Source: Bathynomus jamesi
Taxonomy: Eukaryota; Arthropoda; Malacostraca; Isopoda; Cirolanidae
Assembly: GCA_023014485.1 (NCBI GenBank)
Contig: JAJOZX010002354.1
Location: forward strand, 185,001-249,000
Reading direction: 5' to 3'
Length of the DNA stretch: 64,000 nucleotides
The notes under the pieces are model-generated. The model did no database searches and was not told the origin of the DNA. It saw only the letters and a list, made by a program, of their open reading frames with translations. Both the position numbers and the translations under genes were made by a program. This document shows positions 54,374 through 64,000 of the stretch, piece after piece (positions within the stretch are counted from its first letter, which is position 1; each line of letters begins with the position of its first letter).

Positions 54374-56454
54374 ATGGCTTCCCATTACCATAAAAATCCA
54401 ACTGAGGAGGAAGTGGATGCTATTCTTTTTGGACTCAATAGTGACGAAGAAAGTGATGTGTTAGAACATGAAGAGCTTTATGATAGTGATAATGATGTTG
54501 ACTTTGTGGCTAACCCAGAGGATATGAGTAGTGGCATAGAAACTAGTGACTCTGACACAGACCAAGCACCCCGTCCTAGGCAGAGAAAGGGAGCACGTGG
54601 TCGGACTGGTAGGACTAGGCGTCCCCCTCCTACCGCCTCGCCTGCTACCCCTGCTGCTGACCCTGCCACCCCTGCTGCTGGCCCTTCTGCTAACCCTGCT
54701 GCTGGCCCTTCTGCTTACCCTCCTGCTGGTTGCCCTTCTTCCTACCCTGCTGCTGGCCCTTCTGCTTACTCAGATGACCCTGATGACCCTGCTGCTATCA
54801 CCCCTGCTGCTGCACGTCCTCCTGCTTCTGCTCCTCCTCCTGCTCGCCGGGGACGACGACGACGTCGTGATGAGGATGAGGACCTGCTTGTTACTTTTCC
54901 CACGACAACAGTGAAAAGTAAATCAGGCTTTGTGTGGCACACAAGGCCGCAGGTCTCCGCAGCAACACGAACAGCAGCAAGGAACATTATTCCACCATTC
55001 ACGCCCGGTCCCACCCAAGCAGCTGCTCAGGCCACCACCCCAGAGCAGTGCTTCAAGCTATTTTTGTCTGATGATATCATAAATGAAATAGTGGAGTGGA
55101 CCAATCAGAAGATTGATGTTGTAGCCATCAAGTACAAGAAGAAAACATCCACTGTGCAGAGGACAACAGCAGCAGAGATACGTGCCCTGCTAGGTGTGTT
55201 GGTGTTTAGTGGGTACAGGCGTGACAACCACCTGTCCACAAAGGAATTGTGGTGCCCTGTTTCGGGGGCTCCATTCTACAGGGCAGCTATGTCGGAGGTT
55301 AGATTTACATTCCTGTTGACCTGCCTACGATTTGATGACGCAAACACACGGGAAGAGAGGCGGGCCGACGACAAATTAGCCCCAATCAGGAGTGTGTGGG
55401 ACAAGTTTATTGGCTACTGTGAGGAACACTACACGCCCAACGAGACCCTCACTGTAGATGAACAGTTGCTGGCTTTCAGGGGTAAATGCCCCTTTAGAAT
55501 ATATATACCAAATAAGCCAGCAAAATATGGAATAAAACTTGTCTTGGCAATGACGTCAAAAGTAAGTACCTGTTGACAGGTATTCCTTACCTGGGGAAAC
55601 AGGGAACTCGCCCAAGAGATGGACTGCAGCTAGGCCATATGTTTACGAAAGAACTTACACGACCCTACCACCACACCAACCGCAACGTCACCACCGACAA
55701 CTGGTTTACATCTGTGCCACTAATACACGACCTTCTCCATAACTGTGGCATGACACTGGTGGGCACAGTGAAGGGGAATAAGAAGGAAGTACCAGATGCG
55801 GTGAAAGATAAGGTGACCCGCACGCCAGGTAGCACCGCCTTCCTCTTCACCAAGGACATGACGCTCGTGTCCTACGTGCCAGACACGACCACAAAAATGA
55901 AGAATGTCCTCCTGATGTCGTCGATGCACACGCAGCCGACTATGAATGAAAATGGAAAGCCAGAGATTATTCAGTTTTATAATGAGACAAAAGGAGGAGT
56001 CGACACGTTCGACCAAATGTGTGCCACATACAGCTGCAGCAGGAAAACGAAAAGGTGGCCGCTGTGTCTCTTCTTTGGCATTATAAATGCAGCTGTTATA
56101 AATTCCTGGCTTATCCACAAGGACAACGCTGGCAGGGTAGGAGGCATCCAGCTGAAAAGGAGAACATACATGCGGGAGTTAGCCTTACAGCTGATCAAGC
56201 CCTCAGCTGAGAACCGCCTGAACGCCCCTACTCAGCACAGGCAAGTCAGGCAAGTCATCAGCAAAGTGTGCTTGCTCGACCCCTCTGTCATGGGTGATGT
56301 TGCAGGGCCGTCAGCAGCAGAAATGAGGGAGCCCATGGTCCGCTGCTCTAAGTGTCAGTCAAAGGCTGACAAGAAGACCCGCTTCAGGTGTCACGGATGT
56401 CGCCTACCTGTCTGTCCGAGCCACTACTACCCCTACTGCTGCGACTGCATGTGA
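54374..56454 (+). pseudogene. piggyBac P3 transposase, one frameshift
   Basis: Cut-and-paste transposase for TTAA. ATG 54374, acidic N-terminus with DEESDVLEHEELYDSDNDVD, then an Ala/Pro/Gly-Ser repeat region (units like PAAGPSAY) and an Arg-rich nuclear-localisation-like stretch RRGRRRRRDEDED. The core has LTVDEQLLAFRG (Asp 362, first), then, after a one-base loss at about 55565, NVTTDNWFTSVPLIHDLL (second) and ETKGGVDTFDQM (third). The C-terminus is a Cys-rich domain RCSKCQSKADKKTRFRCHGC with CPSHYYPYCCDCM. Combined length is about 690 residues, normal for the larger piggyBac type. All catalytic residues are intact; a single change separates it from an open frame. Confidence 0.9.
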
Positions 56455-56870
56455 GGCTGAGTAAGTGTCAAGGAATACACCTGAAACCATTATTTTGTTG
56501 TGATGTAGTCATTTCTGTGTACTAAAAAGGCTTTGTTATAAAAAAGGCTGTGTACTAAAAAAGCCTTTTTTCCTGCCTCTCTTCCCTACAGTTTGCGCGT
56601 CGACTGTGTGGTGGTGACCCCTGACAACTGCATGTGGGGCTGGGGTAAGTTATAATGTTCCAGGAATATACCTAAAACTATTATTTTTATTGTAATAGTC
56701 TTCATATATCACTTAGTACTCATTTACAGGGGTATCATAGGCTAAAATCGCATTATAGTGAATAATAAGCCATTTTTCGTGTACTAAAAAAGGGTGTTGA
56801 TTCCACCTCTCTTTCCTACAGTTTGCGCATGGACTGGGTACTGGAGACCCCCTGTGAGCAGAGGTAGCAT
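56455..56870 (+). repeat. Tandemly duplicated intron-exon cassette in P3 3' region
   Basis: Two units of about 200-230 bp each contain a donor-like GTAAGT (56460, 56645), a TACTAAAAAAG block, a pyrimidine tract and CCCTACAGTTTGCGC or TCCTACAGTTTGCGC (56591, 56821). Splice-like sites are kept in both, so alternative 3' exons are possible. Bases 56871-57130 are AT-rich non-coding. Confidence 0.55.
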
Positions 56871-57195
56871 ACCTGGGAAGGGTTTGGGGAAGTTTGGTTG
56901 AAATTGATGGAGCCGTTTTTTTTTGGTGATGTTTTTTCCAAAAACTTCTCAAATGTTTTTTATTTTTTTTGCTTTTTCAATATTTTTTTCTAAATTCAGT
57001 ACGAACCTTATTTGTATGAGTTAGAGTTAATATTAGGTTTAGTAATAGTAAGGTGGCATTACCTTTAGTGTGTAATTGTTAATTTAAATAAATATGCATA
57101 TTTACTATTTTTTTTCTATTTTCCAATGTCGGGTATAATATACCCATGTTCAGTGTTTGTGTGACTCAAACATATGTTCAGTGTTCTAGGGTTAA

Positions 57196-58233
57196 GGACC
57201 ACACCTCGAATTCAAACTTGAAAATGGGCCAGTCCCGAGAGGAGGAAGGGTGGGCCCCCGAGCAGTTTGAGCACCGCCGGGCTTCGTGCATGGAGGAGGG
57301 TGCGCAGGCCCACTGCAGCGGACACAGCTTACCCTCACAGTGGCATGCAGAGCTAACATGGCTGAACTGGTTGCAGCCAAAGCAGCGAACTGGGTCAGGC
57401 ACATACGGTCGCACCAAAAACTCACACGACCGGCGATCACCCACGCCCCAGAACACCTGGGCCAGAGGCACAAGGGAGTCAAAGGTTAGGAGCAGATGAG
57501 CGGATAGAGTAAGAGCACCATCCTGGCACAACAAAAAGTGGAAGACCTTCGTTACCCCCTGGGGAGCAAGATTCTCCTGCAACTTGCCAACCAGGATTGA
57601 CAGCAGATAGAAAGCAAAAATGGTGCCCTGACAGCTATTCAGTTGCGGATGGGGAGTCACAGAAACTCTGCAACCCAGAACATCCTGCAACTGTAGAAGG
57701 GACTCAGTCACCCCTGAAGAATGGGACTTCAAAAGAAGAGACCCATCCTTCAGAGGGCAGATATCATAATGATAGGGAACCCCCACCATCTTAAGATGCT
57801 GAAACACCCATTCCAAGTTGCCCAGAAGGGAGCCAGTGGAAGGGTGGAGAACAAGGAACCTGTCCACCGGACAGAAATTGACAGCAGAGACAGGTCCATG
57901 TGTGAGGGTAACCAAGAGTGGGCGAGAGAACAAGGGCTGTGAAGACCCCGCCCTACAGCCACAAGAGCCAGATGCCACAGAGGATGAGAGGGGGCCATAC
58001 GGCTTTAAGGTCAATCCAGCGGAGGCAGTGGCCGCTGAATTACCAGAAGTAGAAGTCTTATCTAAATCCAAGGATGGGCCAGAGTCGTCAACAGTAGGGG
58101 ATTGAAGTTTTGAAATTGAACCCATAAACAACAGCATTACAAAAAAAGACAGCCTCGGACCCAAGGCAATGCACCATCCACCGCTGCATCCTTCAAGATG
58201 CAGGCCCAATGTCCCGGGTAGCCCGCCCCCCAA
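57196..58233 (-). pseudogene. LINE F ORF1 (gag-like), N-terminal part
   Basis: A 345-residue open frame up to the P3 insertion. Start MGGGLPGTLGLHLEG is uncertain since the frame opens near 58233. SLLGNLEWVFQHLKMVGVPY is the RNA-recognition-like region usual before the knuckles. Near residue 284 is CFGCNQFSHVSSAC, a perfect CX2CX4HX4C zinc knuckle, then CEGKLC and RRCSNCSGAHPSSSRDWPIF, a second knuckle in which the last Cys is replaced by Trp. No frameshift in the whole stretch, so LINE F was probably intact here when P3 landed. Confidence 0.7.
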
Positions 58234-59099
58234 CTTGACTGTTGTTTTAAAAACAGCAGATTGGCTCTACGAAGATTTGTCCATTAAGGGCCTAGCAAAG
58301 ACCCAATCCAGACACAGCAGTGGTCCAGGCACCCGTACTGTCCCCAGAGCACAGCTCAGCCACAGAACGATGCCCCCCAGCAGGTGCACCCAATGACCCC
58401 CAAGACTGCAAAATACAGAGGGGGGAGGAAGGGGAGCAAAAAAAAAAAAAAACCCTGCAACTAGGTAACTCTTCGCCCACACCCCGCGAGGAGTTGAGGA
58501 AACCCCAACAACCCATGAGGTGTGCGAGCCCCCTCGTCCCGGCAAGCCGGAGTACCTAATCAAGGGGGTGAGTATAGACATGAATAGCAGCTTAGTTGAG
58601 GAGTAAAAAAGTTGTGACAATTTGTATTATTAAAGGGGGGTTTTACTCCCCACCTCAATGGATTTTTTTTAAATTTTCATATCAGATTAAGCCCAAACTC
58701 TATCTGTATAAGTAGCATTTAAAAAATTGCTGTGTATTTAAGTGTAAGCTATGTGTTTTGAGATTTGAAGTGATAACTCCAGTGAAAAAATCAAATTTTT
58801 TGGAAATTGTCAAATATAAAATTATTTCACCCTTTTCTTATTCAACTATGCAGCAATATATTTTATACACACGTCTATGTAAGTATATAAAGGATACAAA
58901 ATATATAAATAAGTAGAGATAGTCTATTCAAAAATCCCTGCAATAATTAATAAAGATAGTGTGCTTAGGAACCAAAGTGTTCTGTTCTCTTGTTTATTGT
59001 GTACATGTGTGAAATAATTAGTTTATAGAGGCATATTATTGAGGAAATATTTTTCTTCGCAGAAATTCACAGTACATAGCTATGTACAGAACTTAATAG
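58234..59099. other. LINE F 5' region and AT-rich sequence
   Basis: 58234-58600 is GC-rich with an A15 run at 58438 and likely is LINE F 5' UTR. 58600-59099 is AT-rich, with no open frame of interest; TTACTCCCCACCTCAATGG at about 58642 resembles a terminal sequence but has no mate. Confidence 0.4.
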
Positions 59100-59330
59100 A
59101 AAATGGCAATTAAATGTAAAGACTATACCTATCGTTGCTGTAACCCATCCAAAACACAAAAAAAGTTATTGCGAGTGCTCTGAGATCACTCCCAAATCAT
59201 GTTATTGAAAATAGTGATCCTGTACATGGCTTCAGTCATTCATCAAAAGTTTGTACAAACTGTTTGAAGAAAATCAATAAAAATGATAAAACACATCAGT
59301 TATTCAACAATTAAGTTGAGGAATTGATAC
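59100..59330 (+). pseudogene. N-terminal zinc-finger fragment of an X/Y-type transposase
   Basis: The plus strand reads MAIKCKDYTYRCCNPSKTQK and, in another frame, FSHSSKVCTNCLKKINKNDK. It matches the Cys-rich N-termini of the X protein (FCCDPFKKHKEKV) and the Y protein (HHRLCKQCREHLE) in spacing. Only this domain remains. It lies just left of the hAT at 59416, which may have inserted into the same relic. Confidence 0.45.
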
Positions 59331-59415
59331 TTGTACAGACTAGGGCAGGTTGATATTTTGTATTCAAAAGTGACACATTGTGGGGCTTTCATATGAGTCA
59401 CAGTAGTCACCCAAT

Positions 59416-61577
59416 CAGTGGCGGTCCTAGCTTACATGACGCCCTGGGCGAACCTCACCTTCAGCGCCCCCCCCCCCCTGTTCACCAACACACACACATT
59501 CGAATCCCCCAAAAATAAAGGACAGACATAACTCTTTCACAAAATAACTTTTTATTGGACTAATTGTTGGAACTTCAGAACCAAAACAAAGACTCAAATT
59601 TCTGAATTTTACAAATCCTTCATCACGTAAATAGAATAACTCACTTAAGAGAATGTAATTATGATACTATGAACAGGAAAAATACAAATTAAATGCACAA
59701 CTGCCATAAATAAACTAGAGAATCAAATTTCTAAATTGTACAAATGCTCTATCACATAAATAGAATAAGACACTTAAGAGAGGGTAATTATTATGCTACA
59801 CTTTGAACAAGAAACAAAATAAATTGCACCACAGCACAACTGCCATCTAAAGCCTGACTCTTCTTACCTTCCTTGATGCAGTGTCATGAATTAAATCATC
59901 ATATGAAATCTGCTCAGCAATTGTATGATTTATACTGATGATGGCCAGACCGGTAAGGCGTTCCTGTGACATAGTTGACCTCAGGTAGGATTTGATGAGC
60001 TTCAGCTTTGAAAAGCTCCTCTCTGCTTCAGCAACAGTGACTGGAAGAGTAAGACCAATTCTGAGAGCAGTCCACAAATTTGGATATATTTCAGAGAGCT
60101 CCCTTTCATGGATAAATGTCAGCAGTTCAAGCAAGGATATGGTCTTTGATGGCAAGTCAGGCAAGTTCTTCAGCTCCTGTGCAAGCTCTCTGCCATCCAA
60201 GTCAGATTGTCCCTTAAAGTGTAGTGTAGTACTAAGGTTCACACATTGTTCTGTCAGCTCCTCAAATGTGAGATTTTGGAAATGTGTCAGCACTCCAAAC
60301 TTCTCTCCCACAATTTCCAACGTGGAAAATCTTTCCTGAATGGCTGATGTTGCAGCATCAACCACTGCATTGAAAAATGTCACCTCCAGCTTCTTCAAAG
60401 CATCAATCAAGGGCTCATCAGATTGCTTCATAGGAGAAGTGCCGCTTTGTGGACCTCAGCCGTTTTTGTTTTAACACAGCCTCCACATTCATTTGTTCAC
60501 AGATATCTGTGGCTGCCATTTGTGCAGCCACAAAACCTGTTGCCCTGTAATTGCGGAGACCTCTCTCTGTTTTTTTAGGAGATTTACTGCAACATCAACA
60601 TGCATGCTAGGAGACTGCATCTGCTTGCTCACATGCTGAATTTGGCACAACAGGTCATGCCACACCACTGAACAAATGGCGAAGCGGTATGACCCAACCT
60701 CCTCTGACAGAGATTGAGCCTCGATCAGTGCATCTCTCACTGCAGCTGCCTGATATCTCAGGGGCTCCACACTCTTGATCTTGCTTTCCCACCTTGTATC
60801 AGACCATATCTTCAATGTGATGTTCACATGTTTTTTCAAAATGGCCCATCGTTGTGTGGAGGCTGAAAACAAGTTGTAAAGCTTCTGCAAGATGCCAAAG
60901 TAACTTGTGGCATCAATAGATCCCTTAGCAGCATCGGCCACAAGCAAATTCAGAGAATGAACCCCACATGGAACAAACAGAGCTCTGGGATTAATTTCTA
61001 GGAGCCTGGATTGAACACCCTTGTTTTTTCCCCTCATGTTGGCCCCGTTGTCGTATGATTGTCCTCTACAGTCCATGAAAGGAACTTTTAGCTCCTCCAG
61101 TCTCTTCAGAATCAGAGATGCCAAATGTTGACCAGTGGACTCCTCTGCCTCCAAAAACCCCATGAAATGTTCCTTTACATGGGGCTTCCCTCCAGTGCAC
61201 AACCCGAATCACAACTGACAACTGTTCAGTGTGGCTGATATCTGGAGTGCAATCTAGAATTATTGAAAAAAACTTTGATTGTTTGATGTCGCTCACCATT
61301 GCTGAAATGGTCTTGCTGCTCGACAAATCAATGAGTTCGTTTTGTATGTGGTGGCCGAGGTAGCTGGTGTGACTGGAGGTCCCTTTTTGGACACGGTTAA
61401 TGTGCTCTTGCATTATAGGATCAAATTGTGCCATTTATTTATTTTTTATTTTGATTTATTTCTTTATTTATTTATTCTTATTTTTATTTTTATTTTTTTT
61501 GCAGGCGCTCATGCCGCCCCTCCACAAATGCCGCCCTGTGCGGCTGCCCATATTGCCCATATGAGGAACCGCCACTG
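59416..61577 (-). mobile_element. hAT element (2162 bp) with perfect TSD
   Basis: CAGTGGCGGTCCTAGC at the left, GGAACCGCCACTG at the right, perfect 8-bp TSD CACCCAAT (59408-59415, 61578-61585). Contains a DUF4371-type transposase lacking its N-terminus. Confidence 0.9.
59847..61434 (-). pseudogene. hAT transposase (DUF4371/ZMYM1-like), N-terminally deleted
   Basis: Starts at 61434 with MAQFDPIMQEHINRVQKGTS, then IIQ-type block ISAMVSDIKQSKFFSIILDC with catalytic Asp in LDCTPDISH; CRGQSYDNGANMRGKNKGVQ (second Asp), FVPCGVHSLNLLVADAAK (CxxH), IWSDTRWESKIK (RW), and LPVTVAEAERSFSKLKLIKS (Glu of the dimerisation domain), ending KVRRVRL at 59847. The TTF zinc finger is absent; in its place is a TTTATT-rich low-complexity stretch (61435-61500). 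Frame breaks at about 61190 and 60440. All catalytic sites are present, so a recently dead, internally deleted copy. Confidence 0.85.
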
Positions 61578-61585
61578 CACCCAAT

Positions 61586-61978
61586 AACATATTTCATGTA
61601 TCCTAAGTCTCCCACCCCTGACACAAATTTTTGGTTTTTAGTTTCATTTTGCCAAAATGTACTTTTTTCAATAAAAACTCAGATAAAAATTGTTTCAGTT
61701 GTATTAAACTAGTTTCTTATTTTTTTATTAAAATTCAAAGAAAATGACATTTTTACATATTTTTAGTCTATACTATATATATTAAGATAAAAAATAAGGA
61801 ACAAATTAATGAATTACATAACATTTTTAAGAAATTAAACAACAGAACTTGTCTTCTACAAGAAAAAGAAAAAAACATTACCGAATGAAGTGCTCTTTTA
61901 TACAATGCATAATAAACTTAAGCTATTTTGAAAGTAAAACTGCATGTTTATTTATTCCACTGTCTTTTCCATTCAAAT
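61586..61978. other. No gene recognised
   Basis: AT-rich sequence between the hAT and W copy 3. Possibly the continuation of the relic that the hAT interrupted. No motif supported. Confidence 0.4.
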
Positions 61979-63159
61979 TTAGGCAATCTTTGACATGATT
62001 CCAGTGGTTAAGAATATATTTTGGTGATTTTCCTTGCCAATTCGTACATCAGATACATTCATGACTAGATTCATAGTGCTTTCTACTCCTTGGCTGTGAC
62101 AAGGAAAGGCTGGTATTTTGAGTGGTTCTTGTCTTGCTAACAAAAGTTCCTTGTTGCTAAAGTTTCTCAGAAGTGGAGGTGGATAAATTACCTCTTTCTG
62201 CCACTCAATCATTTCAGTGTAGTCTGAAGAATCAGAATTAAGAGTTTGAGGTAGGTCAAAGTTTCTTGATCCAGAAAATGTAGTTCTTGAAAGAATGATT
62301 CTCTGGATTGCAACCTCTCTAACTTCTCTTCTTGAGTTTGTTATCTCAATATTGATAGAATATTTTTGGGGTTTGCAAAGTATGAGTTATTCTGAAACAC
62401 CAGTTCCATGATCAATCTGTATTTCTCCTTCAAGTCACACACAGCAGATACCCTAAGTACCAAAAGTTAGATGATCTGTCAGATGCCAGTGGATGTGACT
62501 TAATCCAAAACCATCCTGGAGCATAAAATAGCATAATAATTTCTACGAGATCTTTGAGATCTTGGGTTGGATTTGGTGTTGACACAAAGTCTAAGAATTC
62601 TATTTGCTCTAGTTAGCCAATGAGCATGGTGAATTGTACCAAGAGATCTTTCTGCGAGATCTTTGAAGACTTCCAGATTGAACAGCTAGGCATATATTGT
62701 AGAGATACTTTTGGTCACTGCTTAAAGCAGATGGAATTTCATGAATGTTTCCTTTAACAGGAGAAAAAGCAACCACTTCCAGTTTTGTTAGATCAGTTTT
62801 CAATTTATTTCCAATTGAACCCTTGAAAGTACTTGGACCTGTTGTTTTTCTATCTATTGCATCATAGACATGCCTAAATGGTAGTTCATTCATATGAAGA
62901 AGGCATACCAGCCACTGAACAGACCTATTCAGATAGATTTCAATAAGCTTTATTACTCCACTGATTCTTCAGTATTCATAGTAGTACCATCACATAGTAA
63001 AGCTTTTAGAGTGTTTGAACTTTCTGAGTCCACTATTACAGTAATCAGCTCTTCTGCTACAGAATGAGCATTTCCATGATCAGGTGTTACATGATCTATA
63101 TAGATATTTCCAGGCTCTTTAACAATGACATAGTGCTCTTCTTTGATCTTGCCTGCCCT
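61979..63159 (-). pseudogene. W-family transposase-like gene, copy 3
   Basis: Reading from 63159: KIKEEHYVIVKEPGNIYIDH, AEELITVIVDSESSNTLKAL, LLCDGTTMNTEE (Asp motif), then CLLHMNELPFRHVYDAIDRK (CxxH), TGPSTFKGSIGNKLKTDLTK, ALSSDQKYLYNICLAVQSGS, a decayed HAHWLTRANRILRLC (RW), and the end EPLKIPAFPCHSQGVESTMN near 62100. Closer to copy 1 than to copy 2 in the EEHYVIxKEP and LLCDGT blocks. Stops and frameshifts throughout. Upstream (N-terminal) part is cut by a hAT-like end at 63160. Confidence 0.65.
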
Positions 63160-63240
63160 CAGGGCCGGCTGAAGGTACCGGCAACTCGGGCAGTTGCCCG
63201 GGGCGCCATGTGCTAAGGGGTGCCACGTCATGTGTTTGGG
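63160..63240. mobile_element. One end of a hAT-like element
   Basis: CAGGGCCGGCTGAAGGTACC begins here, followed by GGGCAGTTGCCCGGGGCGCC, a GC-rich terminal sequence typical of hAT MITEs. The other end and TSD were not found, so the extent is unknown. Confidence 0.45.
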
Positions 63241-63390
63241 ATCTTCCAAATACAAAGGGAAAAATAGAAAAATAAATAAATAAAATAAAATGAAATAAAA
63301 GAGTCAAATGTGAAAATTTCCTGCTGTGGAGTCAAATTTTCAAGGATTATGACATTATATTAGCCAATAGCATTAGTACCAGACGCATCT

Positions 63391-63735
63391 AGGAGAATTT
63401 GTCTAAAACAATTCATCTAAAATACAATTTGTCTAAATCAATTTGTCTAAAACAATTTGTCTAAAACAGTTTGTCTAAAATCAATTTGTCTAATAACAAT
63501 TTGTCTAAAATACAATTTGTCTAAAAATAATTTGTCTAAAATACAATTTGTCTAAACAAACAATTTAATATAATATGGCATACAAATTGTTGCCTGATGT
63601 ACAATGCTATTTATTACTTGCCACGCCCCATCTTAAATAAAAGGTTACCTCTTGTGCGGAATAGTACATCGAAATAGTTTGTCTAAAATAGTTTGTCTAA
63701 AAATAATTTGTCTAAAATACAATTTGACTAATAAC
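63391..63735. repeat. 'TTTGTCTAAAA' degenerate minisatellite, two blocks
   Basis: About ten units of CAATTTGTCTAAAA spaced 12-18 bp at 63391-63557, and four more at 63677-63735, separated by the left arm of the inverted repeat. All in one orientation. Confidence 0.85.
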
Positions 63736-64000
63736 TGAAGATAACTAAAAATGCATTTGTCTGCTTGATAAATTTGGAGTGAGGATGAAAAGATTGAAAA
63801 TGGGTTGATTTTATTTCATAATATACCTAACCTAACCTAACCTAACCTAACCTAACCTAACCGGGTTATGGGTTCTGGGATAACTGATTTCGATGTACTA
63901 TTCCGCACAAGAGGTAACCGTTTAAGATGGGGTGTGGCAAGTAATAAATAGCATTGTACATCAGGCAACAATTTGTATGCCATATTATATTAAATTGTTT
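63558..64000. repeat. Inverted repeat, arms about 115 bp, right arm cut by window end
   Basis: Left arm 63558-63675 (AAACAATTTAATATAATATG ... AGTACATCGAAAT) mirrors 63887-64000 (ATTTCGATGTACTA ... TTAAATTGTTT). The loop of about 210 bp holds minisatellite units and the telomere-type repeat. The arms contain AAGAGGTAACC and GCACAAGAGG sequence without coding. Confidence 0.85.
63826..63862. repeat. Interstitial telomere-type repeat (CCTAA)n
   Basis: Seven perfect CCTAA units plus CC, the complement of the arthropod telomere repeat TTAGG. Confidence 0.9.

Larger units (their letters stand above)
54018..57191 (+). mobile_element. piggyBac element P3 (3174 bp), young
   Basis: Perfect TTAA at 54014-54017 and 57192-57195. 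TIR CCCTAGAACACTGAACAT on the left, mirrored by ATGTTCAGTGTTCTAGGG. Subterminal copies of GGGTATAATATACCC and TATACCCGAGTTCAGTG lie at 54034-54270 and 57130-57160. One transposase gene and a duplicated 3' exon-like cassette. Confidence 0.95.
53475..58600 (-). mobile_element. Jockey-type LINE F, split by piggyBac P3
   Basis: ORF1 region only: 58600-57196 upstream and 54013-53475 downstream of the TTAA where P3 inserted. Joining gives FKFEFEV followed by RTTEFLSAREVHDRV, a natural ORF1 continuation. ORF2 is absent; the element stops where the W copy 2 flank begins. Confidence 0.7.

Noticed and set aside
54546..54914. Leu-rich 122-residue open frame
   Set aside because: Shadow of the Ala/Pro repeat region of the P3 transposase in another frame.
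55565..55585. GTAAGTACCTGTTGACAG in the P3 transposase as a tiny intron
   Set aside because: It has GT-AG ends but is only 18 nt, a multiple of three, so removing it would not repair the frame; far below any workable intron length. A one-base loss explains it.
57146..58105. Several plus-strand open frames of 65-117 residues
   Set aside because: They are antisense to the LINE F ORF1, which has a zinc knuckle and a longer frame.
1..64000. tRNA, rRNA, CRISPR or bacterial operon
   Set aside because: No cloverleaf with A/B boxes, rRNA core sequence, spaced direct repeats or Shine-Dalgarno-led gene series was seen. The TGGTGACC at 6893 is read as a primer site, not a tRNA gene, because no cloverleaf surrounds it.

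Overview
This 64-kb window reads as intergenic DNA from an arthropod, most likely a large-genome crustacean such as a decapod; that placement is inference. The grounds are a (CCTAA)n tract, the complement of the arthropod telomere repeat TTAGG, GT-AG introns, long (TA)n arrays, and an element mix typical of such genomes: Penelope, Jockey-type LINEs, piggyBac, mariner, several hAT lineages, Merlin, and two D-E transposase families that I can only partly classify. Nothing looks prokaryotic. The only convincing host-like gene is a minus-strand C2H2 zinc-finger gene whose last exon is at 48788-49834.

Layout. 1-4.95 kb: Tc1/mariner-type elements (1-765, 2877-3513, 4115-4683) in and around two oppositely oriented Penelope fragments, plus a foldback element. 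5.0-7.1 kb: a probable Ty3/gypsy-type LTR with a tRNA-Trp-like primer binding site. 7.15-19.6 kb: one minus-strand Jockey LINE of about 4.4 kb, split by two piggyBac insertions (9265-15366 and 15511-17530); the first carries a mariner (14057-15347) and a relic of an unclassified family called W here. 20-22.3 kb: a hAT relic and a foldback MITE.

22.3-39.3 kb is a four-level nest. A small decayed hAT (22337-39294) contains a long-TIR element X (22454-38689, TSD TAAT). X contains a Merlin in one TIR, a hAT MITE, a second long-TIR element Y (25715-32873, TSD TTTA), a foldback MITE and a transposase-like gene E (36181-37875). Y and the foldback each carry a copy of a family called Z here (26492-29461 and 33230-35710), with TIR TAGGGTGGTCC and perfect 8-bp TSDs. 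Most of these boundaries can be checked in the sequence by target-site duplications, and two by intact opposite TIR arms that serve as empty-site references.

39.3-53.5 kb: a plus-strand hAT split by a LINE and a 111-bp MITE, a second copy of that LINE in opposite orientation, C-terminal pieces of another LINE with tandem duplications, the zinc-finger gene, and a second W copy. 53.5-58.6 kb: a second Jockey-type LINE split by a young piggyBac (54018-57191) whose transposase keeps all three catalytic Asp residues and has one frameshift. 58.6-64 kb: an X/Y-like fragment, a hAT with perfect TSD, a third W copy, and an inverted-repeat structure with a 'TTTGTCTAAAA' minisatellite and the telomere-type tract.

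Almost every coding region is broken. The most interesting observation is that Z and W share both an N-terminal module and a D...CxxH...RW...E catalytic layout, so they may be two branches of one poorly described DNA transposon superfamily.
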